Assembly (NCBI GenBank): GCA_947452525.1
Contig: CANGCW010000014.1
Coordinates: 1-13,854, forward strand
Length of the DNA stretch: 13,854 bases
Origin: Actinomycetota bacterium
GTDB taxonomy: Bacteria > Actinomycetota > Actinomycetes > Nanopelagicales > Nanopelagicaceae
Direction: 5' to 3'
The first letter of the stretch is position 1, and each line of letters opens with the position of its first letter. The notes below the pieces were generated by a model that saw only the letters and a program-made list of their open reading frames with translations, was not told where the DNA came from and ran no database searches. Positions 8,801-13,492 of this stretch are shown piece after piece. A program made the position numbers and the translations under genes.

Positions 8801-9210
8801 CGTGATGAGACCATAGTTGCAAGTTGCGAATCGAAGCCATGGAGAGCAAGCACCTTCTGCGAATAGCGAGAGTACTTCTCTAAAATCTCATAGGTAAGAA
8901 TCTTCTCATCGCTCTCCTCATTCATCGCGCTGAGTAAGCGATAGAGAGAGGCGAGCTCTCCGCTCTGCGCAAGGAGTGTGATCCGATACTTCTTATGAAG
9001 AAAGCTGAGGTTCACTCCGAGAATCGGAGCGATATCTGCAGATTCACAACTCTGCACAAAACGGATCGCTCCAGCCATTCCATCGCGATCAGTAAGAGCG
9101 AGCGAGCGCATTCCAAACTCTGCCGCGCGCGCAACGAGGGCATCGGGAGTCGCCGTTCCATATTTAAAGGAGTAGCCACTTGCGAGGCGAAGATGCGAGA
9201 AAGGTGCCAT
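5869..9210 (-). CDS. dnaE2: DnaE2-like error-prone DNA polymerase III alpha subunit
   Basis: A C-family polymerase of 1113 residues. The order is PHP domain (1-270), palm with catalytic PDIDID (400-405; D401, D403) and LLKLDVLG (D554), fingers, helix-hairpin-helix region (about 840-895) and OB fold (about 1010-1090). The FGFCKAHAAAFALPTYQ stretch (742-758) and THDPGMYPKR are characteristic of actinobacterial DnaE2-type polymerases. The PHP metal site is lost: HLR replaces HLH (6-8), LTDRDG replaces LTDHDG (40-44), and R197 stands where DnaE1 has a histidine, so no PHP proofreading is expected. QISLP (946-950) may bind the clamp. ATG 9210 is chosen because similarity starts at MAPFSHLRL; an earlier ATG at 9267 would overlap the upstream gene. 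The SOS operon context supports a damage-tolerance role over the replicative one. Confidence 0.92.
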   Translation of the reverse strand: MAPFSHLRLASGYSFKYGTATPDALVARAAEFGMRSLALTDRDGMAGAIRFVQSCESADIAPILGVNLSFLHKKYRITLLAQSGELASLYRLLSAMNEESDEKILTYEILEKYSRYSQKVLALHGFDSQLATMVSSRRLDAAHSLFASTSDLFADQGIECTSHMIRGDGPLSTPSAGKLLSFARDRKIPAILTNATRMLDREDGPIADVLDSARLLVPLHERHVERRNSEGYLKSTAEMSLVADEIARAAGERSGAALLATTHEWSERAILSPRRDVGLGAIHLPEPDAVGGERHADLVIQLRQRSESALARRYSGELLRQASERLEEELTTVQTLGYEPYFLAVADITDISRELGVRVAARGSGAGSLICYLLGISGVEPISQGLLMERFCSTQRHELPDIDIDVESDRRLEIYDAIFARFGPERTATVSMVETYRARHAIRDVGMALGIAPMEIDTIAKSLPHIRAKNIGKALENLPELRGLKLSTPLMKTAIFLAERLDGLPRHLSMHPCAVIIGDRTLRDFAPVEINASAYPMVQYDKDDVEAIGLLKLDVLGVRMQSALSYAIREIERVDEKRIDIDALNLDDKKTFDLIKSTRTLGLFQVESPGQRELVGKLSPNNFTDLIIDISLFRPGPVKSDMITPFINTRHGYRTREIIHENLEPILAETEGVVVFHEQVIRAISVMTGISLAEADEKRRALGTFESQQEVCDWFYGAALAEGYTHRVVDKVWEILRAFASFGFCKAHAAAFALPTYQSAWLKSYHPAAFFAGILTHDPGMYPKRVLLHDAKQWGIEIAPLHINKSESGYRVERVERIESTAQVPYVAPDLPGTGEPLELPDGRGYAIRMALADLQGISGAEVERIVAARPYMDLRDFILRSGVSRPTTEALLLVGAFDELHQINERSPDGAAGINRRDLLLHMQDLYRLGIDTTKKRGSRQSDQISLPTDFSSMHLTPSGLPSFTSDEILQHELRIMGMDISAHIVDKYRGFLNHVGAIRSSDLIRQRAGSQVLVAGVRVALQTPPVRSGRRVMFLTLDDGFGCSDITFFEDVQESSASLLYSSKLFLVRGQLRRTGERGVSIRATKVWELSDSYEKWRNLSKSRVGGGGQS

Positions 9211-9230
9211 GGTTTTTTCCGTAGTGGCGC

Positions 9231-9575
9231 TTAGAGTGCGGTACGCGATGTCGGGCGAATCTTCCACGCGCCCGTAATCTCATCGAGTTCAATTTCAAAT
9301 GTTGCGAGTGAGCCCTCCGGGGCTGCCTCTACTCGCCATACTGCGCGATCCCCATCGTTGAGGGCACTTGCTGCGGTGAGGGCGTTCTGCTTCCTCGCTA
9401 CCCCGCCATCATCGATCCGATTCCACCAGCCTCCTGATTCACGCCACCTGGAGAGGGTGGCGTGAATATGGAAGCGACGGCCCTTATAGATGAACTCAAT
9501 CGGCTCACCTTCAGGGGCGAGGACCTGGGCAGGTGACGGACTCTGCACAGGCTCTGGAGCGGATTCTTCGAACAT
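9231..9575 (-). CDS. DUF6504 family protein, first gene of the SOS operon
   Basis: A 114-residue soluble protein. The Pro-rich N-terminus (about 1-22) precedes a compact domain with EPIEFIYKGRRFHIH (24-38), a Trp-rich RWRESGGWW segment and RAVWRVEA. The YKGRRFxI ... W ... RVWRVEA-like layout matches DUF6504, a small actinobacterial family usually encoded beside dnaE2 and dinB. Its molecular role is unknown; its position suggests an accessory factor in translesion synthesis. It ends 20 nt before dnaE2. Translation starts inside the LexA box: codons 1-3 (ATG TTC GAA) are the right half of the palindrome. There is no Shine-Dalgarno sequence and a -10 box lies 8 nt upstream, so the mRNA is probably leaderless. 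Family call from pattern memory, not a search. Confidence 0.8.
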   Translation of the reverse strand: MFEESAPEPVQSPSPAQVLAPEGEPIEFIYKGRRFHIHATLSRWRESGGWWNRIDDGGVARKQNALTAASALNDGDRAVWRVEAAPEGSLATFEIELDEITGAWKIRPTSRTAL

Positions 9576-9584
9576 ATGTTCGAA
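9567..9584 (-). promoter_or_regulatory. LexA (SOS) box, perfect 18-bp palindrome
   Basis: TTCGAACATATGTTCGAA is its own reverse complement and contains an exact match to the Gram-positive/actinobacterial LexA consensus CGAACRNRYGTTYG. It touches the last base of the -10 box and covers the expected transcription start and the first three codons of the DUF6504 gene, so bound LexA would block the promoter. This makes DUF6504-dnaE2-dinB a DNA-damage-inducible operon. Confidence 0.95.
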
Positions 9585-9612
9585 AGATAGTCATAGCGAC
9601 CGACACCCGCAA
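9584..9612 (-). promoter_or_regulatory. SOS operon promoter
   Basis: On the minus strand, TTGCGG (9612-9607) and TATCTT (9589-9584) are separated by 17 nt. The -10 box ends 8 nt before the ATG at 9575, so the start site falls at or just before the start codon and inside the LexA box. Confidence 0.65.
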
Positions 9613-9669
9613 GGTGGGAGAGATCCCCAGGCGGCCACGCTCAAAATCCCCCGAAACACCCCGTTATTA

Positions 9670-9683
9670 GTTGAAACTTCAAC
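9670..9683 (+). promoter_or_regulatory. MarR/CosR-like operator upstream of doxX
   Basis: GTTGAAACTTCAAC is a 14-bp inverted repeat (GTTGAA-AC-TTCAAC). The half-site layout GTTGA-N4-TCAAC resembles the operator reported for the oxidative-stress MarR-type regulator CosR of Corynebacterium. It overlaps the proposed -35 box of the next promoter, as expected for a repressor site. DoxX-family genes are frequent targets of MarR-type thiol or quinone sensors. No MarR gene lies in the window. Confidence 0.5.
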
Positions 9684-9699
9684 AATAAACCCTTACCGT
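9671..9699 (+). promoter_or_regulatory. Candidate doxX promoter
   Basis: TTGAAA (9671-9676), 17 nt, then TACCGT (9694-9699). It predicts a start near 9706 and a leader of about 100 nt carrying the palindrome at 9735-9746. A weaker alternative is TTGTAG (9705-9710) with CATAGA (9728-9733). Confidence 0.5.
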
Positions 9700-9734
9700 A
9701 TCTCTTGTAGTACTTCCCTCAATACCTCATAGAA

Positions 9735-9746
9735 CCTCACGTGAGG
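9735..9746. repeat. Perfect 12-bp palindrome in the doxX leader
   Basis: CCTCACGTGAGG is self-complementary and lies between the proposed doxX promoter and start codon. It could be a second protein-binding site. The half CCTCACGT recurs twice at 13362-13369 and 13406-13413. Confidence 0.4.
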
Positions 9747-9805
9747 CGCTGTGAGACCCACAGAAAAATAACCAAGGCCCCATGCGGGTCTGGAAATGGA
9801 ATGAA

Positions 9806-10234
9806 ATGAACGCACTACTTATTATCGGTCGAGTACTTTTCGCACTTATCTTCATCAACTCTGGCTATGGCCACATCAAGAACCTCGCTGCGATGACAGG
9901 TTACGCGCAGTACAAGAAAGTTCCAGCAGCAAAGCTCAGTGTTATCGCCTCAGGCCTCATGCTCCTTGCTGGCGGACTCTCAGTTCTCCTCGGCGTATGG
10001 GTTGACCTCGGCGCTCTCTTGCTCGTTGTGTTCCTTATCCCAACAGCGATCCTTATGCACAACTTCTGGACCATCGAAGATGCCATGGCAAAGGCTGGCG
10101 ACGCAGCACAGTTCTTCAAGAACATCGCGCTTGCTGGTGCAGCACTTATCCTCTTCGCAATCCTTCATAAGGTCGGCGCAGATCACGATGCAATCTTCGG
10201 CAGCCACGTTGGCAGCCTCCTTCTCTGGAAGTAA
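9806..10234 (+). CDS. DoxX family membrane protein
   Basis: A 142-residue integral membrane protein with four predicted helices at about 1-19, 45-65, 69-92 and 106-126. The opening MNALLIIGRVLFALIFINSGYGHIKNL is typical of DoxX, with a conserved Gly-His before the first loop. Members are linked to sulfur and quinone redox chemistry and to oxidative-stress defence in actinobacteria (in mycobacteria, a complex with superoxide dismutase and a thiosulfate sulfurtransferase-like partner), but no activity is assigned here. ATG 9806 is chosen because the family begins there and TGGA lies 5 nt upstream; ATG 9782 would add eight residues. It stands alone between a MarR-like operator upstream and a rho-independent terminator downstream, so it is probably monocistronic and stress-regulated. 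Confidence 0.87.
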   Translation: MNALLIIGRVLFALIFINSGYGHIKNLAAMTGYAQYKKVPAAKLSVIASGLMLLAGGLSVLLGVWVDLGALLLVVFLIPTAILMHNFWTIEDAMAKAGDAAQFFKNIALAGAALILFAILHKVGADHDAIFGSHVGSLLLWK

Positions 10235-10261
10235 ACCTTCCCAGCAGATCTAGCTCAACAG

Positions 10262-10296
10262 AGAGGCCCTCAGGTGAAGACCTGGGGGCTTTTCTT
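10262..10296 (+). terminator. Rho-independent terminator after doxX
   Basis: GCCCTCAGGT (10266-10275), loop GAAG, then ACCTGGGGGC (10280-10289): a 10-bp stem with one G-U pair followed by TTTTCTT. Flanking AGAG can pair with the T-run, which would make it partly bidirectional. It separates doxX from the TauE/SafE gene. Confidence 0.88.
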
Positions 10297-10345
10297 ATGC
10301 CATCGCGTGCCCACCACTTACCGCTGGCTATGTAAGGATGGGTCA

Positions 10346-11125
10346 GTGTTCACAACCATGAGTGCACTAACAATTATTGAAGCGCTTGCCTCCGGTGTAT
10401 TTATCGGCGCAGTGCTCGGCTTTGTTGGGGCCGGCGGGGCGATGGTCTCAGTGCCAATCCTGCTCTACATCTTTCACTTCACGACACATCAGGCGACAGT
10501 TGCCGCACTTATCATCGTTGCAGCAGCTGCACTTGCGGGGTTAGCTCCGAAGATTAAAACGCAAGAGGTGCTCATCCGTGAAGCCTTCACAATCTGGGGA
10601 ATCGGACTCGCCACCACCATCTCCATGACTGCGCTCGCTCCCCACATTCCAGAGAACTTCATTCACGCAGGCTTCGCTCTTGTGCTCATTGGCGCAGCCA
10701 CATCAATGCTCCGTGGACCCATCACTGGATCGCCCGAGAAATCAATCTCCATTATCTGGCTAATCGCAATCTCACTTGCAGTGGGAGCGATGACCGGTCT
10801 CTTCGGAATCGGTGGTGGCTTTCTCGTTATACCTATTCTGGTGCTCTTCTTTCATACATCGCATAACAAGGCAGCTGGAACCTCGCTTCTTATCATCGCC
10901 ATGAACAGTGGAACCTCCTTCCTCCAACGCTTCCATACTTGGAAGAGCATCCCCTGGGGCGTGCCAGCAATTATCGTGCTGAGTGCGATTATCACGGCGC
11001 AGTATGCATCGAAGAAGAGCCCCCACGTTAATGTGAGGGCTCTTAGAAGAGCTTTCGCTATTCTGCTTTACATCCTTGCTGTGTTTACGATTTGGAAGAT
11101 CTTCTATACCACTTCTTCCAGATGA
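10346..11125 (+). CDS. TauE/SafE family membrane permease
   Basis: A 259-residue polytopic protein of the sulfite/organosulfonate exporter family, with about eight membrane segments in two inverted-repeat halves. The repeat is visible as GAVLGFVGAGGAMVSVPILL in the first half and GAMTGLFGIGGGFLVIPILV in the second. Substrates for the family include sulfite, sulfoacetate and other small anions; none can be assigned. Start: GTG 10346, with AAGGA seven nt upstream. ATG 10358 is a possible alternative four codons in; an ATG at 10274 falls in the preceding terminator and is rejected. The last 41 bp overlap the 3' end of the convergent cytochrome operon gene. DoxX just upstream also belongs to a family with sulfur connections, but the terminator between them argues against one operon. 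Confidence 0.88.
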   Translation: MFTTMSALTIIEALASGVFIGAVLGFVGAGGAMVSVPILLYIFHFTTHQATVAALIIVAAAALAGLAPKIKTQEVLIREAFTIWGIGLATTISMTALAPHIPENFIHAGFALVLIGAATSMLRGPITGSPEKSISIIWLIAISLAVGAMTGLFGIGGGFLVIPILVLFFHTSHNKAAGTSLLIIAMNSGTSFLQRFHTWKSIPWGVPAIIVLSAIITAQYASKKSPHVNVRALRRAFAILLYILAVFTIWKIFYTTSSR

Positions 11126-12032
11126 GTCTATGAACTGGGATGAGATAAGGAATCTTTCGTAACCCTGGAATCAACGGCAAGAATACGAGCAGGAGACTGA
11201 GTACTCCCATCAGCGTCATCACAAGTACATCTGCATCTTCTGATGATTTAAAGGGATCAATCTGATACCAGAATGAGTAGAGCCAGAGCCATGATTGTCC
11301 GGGCCACGAGCCGGTCTCATTCATCACGCCCCATTGATCTCCACCAAGGTGTTGAGCGGAGGCTAAATCAGAGAAGTATGTGCCGCCATCTGCGAGGAAG
11401 AGCAGTGGCTTTGTGAAGTTCGTTGGCATATTGGTATCACTCGTTGTGAGTGCACCATCAAGGCCTCCGCTCTTCGCCATAGCAAGCAGAGATGTAACGA
11501 GCGTTGGAACTGGTCCATACTCATTCTTCGTATCTGCAAGGCTCGTCGCTTTTCCATCCTTTGCAAGTGCATCTGCGTATGCGGTTGCCCATCCAGTACG
11601 CACCTTCTCTGGCGCACTGTTCCACGCATCAATCGCTGCACGTGTTGGAACATCTGCAGAGATCTTCAGCGGCTCAATGACGAAGGATTGCGCAGGGTTA
11701 ATCGGAATATGAACACCGACGACCTTTGCTGGACTAATGCCGAGAATCTTCTGGCCATCAGCAGCGTTGTTGTAGGGCGGGCCATACGAGGCGCTCGTCG
11801 TTGTTCCAGCAAGTTCACCTGCTGCTGTCTGCACGAAATCAGCTGGAGCCGCCTTCGACCAACTTTGAAGAGTAATTGCTTTCTCATCCGGCGAGCTAAA
11901 GAGACCCGCGAGAGTCAGTGCAGCGACAGCAATGACGAGGAAGGCAATAACGAACTCTTTTACGAGATCATACTTACGAGTTGGACCGCTCCACTTCTTG
12001 GAAGGGTCCACCGTTGAGAGTCTTCTGCTCAT
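11085..12032 (-). CDS. Cytochrome b C-terminal (subunit IV)-like protein with a large extracytoplasmic insertion
   Basis: A 315-residue protein, last in the cytochrome operon (ATGA overlap with the cytochrome b gene). There is a cytoplasmic N-terminus (1-26), a membrane helix at about 27-46, about 200 hydrophilic residues (49-245), an aromatic SWLWLYSFWYQ segment (247-257), a second helix at about 268-290, and a basic amphipathic end with IPYLIPVHRLIWKKWYRR (294-311). The flanks recall subunit IV of cytochrome b6f: a first helix, an aromatic stretch where PEWY would be, then LMGVL leading into the next helix and an Arg-rich loop. On that reading, about 190 residues are inserted between helices E and F on the outer face, and no exact PEWY is seen. 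The inserted part has no motif I recognise and no CXXCH or Rieske ligands. The homology is inferred from layout and operon position. Confidence 0.6.
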   Translation of the reverse strand: MSRRLSTVDPSKKWSGPTRKYDLVKEFVIAFLVIAVAALTLAGLFSSPDEKAITLQSWSKAAPADFVQTAAGELAGTTTSASYGPPYNNAADGQKILGISPAKVVGVHIPINPAQSFVIEPLKISADVPTRAAIDAWNSAPEKVRTGWATAYADALAKDGKATSLADTKNEYGPVPTLVTSLLAMAKSGGLDGALTTSDTNMPTNFTKPLLFLADGGTYFSDLASAQHLGGDQWGVMNETGSWPGQSWLWLYSFWYQIDPFKSSEDADVLVMTLMGVLSLLLVFLPLIPGLRKIPYLIPVHRLIWKKWYRRSSKS

Positions 12033-12673
12033 TTCTTGACCTCCATCGTCTCAACGCTTCTTGTTGCGCTATCGACCTCTTCCATAGGAGGCACGACGCC
12101 CTTTCTGCGGACCAGGATGATGTGCCATACAACGATAATTCCCAAGACAAGCGGAAGCAGTGATACGTGGAGAAGAATTGCTTGGCCGGTATTGAGAGTA
12201 TTAAAGAATGCGCCGATACCCATCGCATTGAAGCCATCTTTCGCTTGGGTGGCAATCCACTGTGAATCGAAGTTTGTCTGGATGATGTATCCGGTAAATC
12301 CGGTGATGATGGAGGCGAAGAAGGCGAGGCAACCCGTAATCCAAGTAGCGAGCCGCTTACCTCGCCATGCAGCCATCCAGAATTTACCCCAGAGGTGGAC
12401 GACCATAAAGATAAAGAAGAGTTCAACGCTCCAGAGGTGAACAGAGTTCACATAATGGCCCACGTTGGAGCTATGCCACCACGCTGGACCTTCAAAGGTA
12501 AGAACAAATCCAGAGAGGATGATCATCGCGAGTGAGGCGATAGTCAGAACGCCAAAGACATAGATCCACGAGGAGACATATGCGGGTTGGTGATCAGGAA
12601 GGAGATCTTCTGGCTCAAACTTCTCAACTGTTGCGCTACGAACCTTTGCGGTCCAAGAACTCTCTGCAGCCAT
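12029..12673 (-). CDS. Cytochrome b6-like di-heme membrane protein (cytochrome b N-terminal domain)
   Basis: A 214-residue protein with four membrane helices (about 35-58, 78-99, 111-133 and 166-188) that binds two b hemes and is expected to exchange electrons with the quinone pool. The ligand pairs match cytochrome b6 exactly in spacing: H79 and H93 (HX13H) and H169 and H184 (HX14H). GFTGYIIQTNFDSQWIATQ (125-143) corresponds to the GYSLPWDQ-containing loop of b6, and VRRKGVVPP follows the last helix as in the family. ATG 12673 is preferred over 12715: AGGAG lies 7 nt upstream and the preceding small gene ends one base before it, implying coupling. It is the middle gene of a three-gene operon. 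Family and heme sites are clear; the electron acceptor is unknown because no Rieske or cytochrome c gene adjoins. Confidence 0.9.
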   Translation of the reverse strand: MAAESSWTAKVRSATVEKFEPEDLLPDHQPAYVSSWIYVFGVLTIASLAMIILSGFVLTFEGPAWWHSSNVGHYVNSVHLWSVELFFIFMVVHLWGKFWMAAWRGKRLATWITGCLAFFASIITGFTGYIIQTNFDSQWIATQAKDGFNAMGIGAFFNTLNTGQAILLHVSLLPLVLGIIVVWHIILVRRKGVVPPMEEVDSATRSVETMEVKK

Positions 12674-12674
12674 C

Positions 12675-12860
12675 TCAGCTCTCCTCTCGCGATGAGGATT
12701 GTGGTTTGTGCTCATCGTGGTCTGGAAATGGCAAGATGAGCGCAGCTGCAAAAATGAGGAACATAAATATGATGATGGCGAGATTTCCCGCCGAGACCGA
12801 GAATGGTCCGAAGGTAAAGTAATGAGCCGGATGATTGAGATTGATCTCCAGGAACCGCAT
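12675..12860 (-). CDS. Small single-helix membrane protein heading the cytochrome b operon
   Basis: A 61-residue protein. MRFLEINLNHPAHYFTFGPF (1-20) is followed by one strong transmembrane helix (about 25-44, NLAIIIFMFLIFAAALILPF) and a charged tail PDHDEHKPQSSSREES. AGGAGG four nt before the ATG is the strongest ribosome binding site in the window, and the stop lies one base before the cytochrome b start. Size, topology and position resemble the small Pet-type subunits of bc/b6f complexes, so an accessory subunit of this cytochrome complex is a reasonable inference. I do not recognise the family. An earlier ATG at 12911 is less likely, because it lacks the ribosome binding site and would place 17 residues with no clear membrane or signal character first. 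Confidence 0.72.
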   Translation of the reverse strand: MRFLEINLNHPAHYFTFGPFSVSAGNLAIIIFMFLIFAAALILPFPDHDEHKPQSSSREES

Positions 12861-12880
12861 GGCTCCTCCTATATCTCTAA

Positions 12881-12911
12881 ACACTACGACGCGGGAATTT
12901 CTCGCTGACAA
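12881..12911 (-). promoter_or_regulatory. Candidate promoter of the cytochrome operon
   Basis: On the minus strand, TTGTCA (12911-12906) and TAGTGT (12886-12881) are separated by 19 nt, which is longer than ideal. The proposed start falls just before the AGGAGG ribosome binding site. The TTCGAAAT repeats lie immediately upstream of the -35 box. Confidence 0.3.
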
Positions 12912-12913
12912 TG

Positions 12914-12940
12914 TTCGAAATTACGCTGAATTTTCGAAAT
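12914..12940. repeat. Paired TTCGAAAT repeats between divergent genes
   Basis: TTCGAAAT occurs at 12914-12921 and 12933-12940, a 19-bp period (about two helical turns), and each copy contains the palindrome TTCGAA. The segment between them adds partial dyad symmetry (AAATT ... AATTTT). It lies in the divergent region between the cytochrome operon and the HTH gene, so it is a plausible shared operator. It is not a LexA box, since it has only one GTTCG and no CGAAC partner at the right distance. Confidence 0.45.
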
Positions 12941-13009
12941 AGCCATCGGATGTGGTTGGGGTAGCACTCAAAATGGTGGATGATAGGGGCAACAAGATTG
13001 GAGAGACTT

Positions 13010-13324
13010 GTGGATATCACCATCATGAACCGTGAGTTAACACCCTTTGAGCACCTCGTAGCTGAACATATGTGCGATGGCCTCTCAAATGCGGCAATTG
13101 CACGCGAGACCGCTCATACGGAGAAGGTTGTTGAGAATACGATCTCACGCATGGCGAGAGCCTTCGGTATTAAGGCAGATGGCGATACCAATCTCCGCGT
13201 TCTCCTTGCCCTCGCCTATCGTGCGCAGTTCGGCGATGGCTCATTCGACAAGCTCGGCGTCACGTGCGGCCATATCGTTATTGGCGAAGATGGAAAGCAG
13301 TACTGCGACAAGCACATCGAATAG
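13010..13324 (+). CDS. Small LuxR-type HTH protein with a C-terminal Cys/His cluster
   Basis: A 104-residue protein made almost only of a LuxR/GerE-type helix-turn-helix. ELTPFEHLVAEHMCDGLSNAAIARE (about 9-33) and KVVENTISRMARAFGI (39-54) match the GerE pattern (LTxxExxVxxLxxxGxSNxxIAxxL ... TVxxHxxxIxxKLG). NLRVLLALAYR (61-71) is the fourth helix. After it, a tail CGH-x10-CDKH places C86, H88, C99 and H102 in an arrangement that could bind zinc or another metal. There is no receiver or ligand domain. GTG 13010 is chosen because GGAG lies 6 nt upstream; ATG 13025 is possible and loses five residues. It is divergent from the cytochrome operon, which makes that operon a candidate target. DNA binding is well supported; the metal site and target are inference. 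Confidence 0.82.
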   Translation: MDITIMNRELTPFEHLVAEHMCDGLSNAAIARETAHTEKVVENTISRMARAFGIKADGDTNLRVLLALAYRAQFGDGSFDKLGVTCGHIVIGEDGKQYCDKHIE

Positions 13325-13361
13325 CGTTGGACCTCTCACTCTCTCGCTAATATCAACAAAC

Positions 13362-13422
13362 CCTCACGTCAACTCGAGAATTCTCACTCATTCTCTCTTA
13401 ATCCGCCTCACGTAATCGAGAA
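13362..13422. repeat. Imperfect direct repeat CCTCACGT...TCGAGAA
   Basis: CCTCACGTCAACTCGAGAA (13362-13380) recurs as CCTCACGTAATCGAGAA (13406-13422), two bases shorter in the middle, 44 bp apart. Both lie in the 228-nt gap between the HTH gene and the next membrane protein gene. Spacing of about four helical turns suggests a pair of binding sites. CCTCACGT is also half of the palindrome at 9735-9746. Confidence 0.45.
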
Positions 13423-13492
13423 CACACTCTAGGCGGTGCTGGCACTCACCTTTCCTCCCCCATCTCCCCTTCTGCGGGTGAATACTTCAGGC

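Noticed and set aside
9211..9267. Longer N-terminus of DnaE2 from ATG 9267
   Set aside because: It would overlap the DUF6504 gene by 37 bp and precede the conserved MAPFSHLRL start without similarity.
10274..10345. Upstream ATG extension of the TauE/SafE gene
   Set aside because: It starts inside the terminator hairpin and adds 24 residues with no family similarity, while GTG 10346 has AAGGA at ideal spacing.
9806..11125. DoxX and TauE/SafE as one sulfur-metabolism operon
   Set aside because: A strong rho-independent terminator lies between them and the second gene has its own ribosome binding site; the sulfur link rests only on family names.
12674..12751. Longer N-terminus of the cytochrome b6-like protein
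   Set aside because: It runs back through the small membrane protein gene; the AGGAG-preceded ATG at 12673 is better supported.
12914..12938. Possible second LexA box near the HTH gene (GTTCGAAA ... TTCGAA)
   Set aside because: There is no CGAAC-N4-GTTCG pair; the spacing and half-sites do not fit the LexA consensus.
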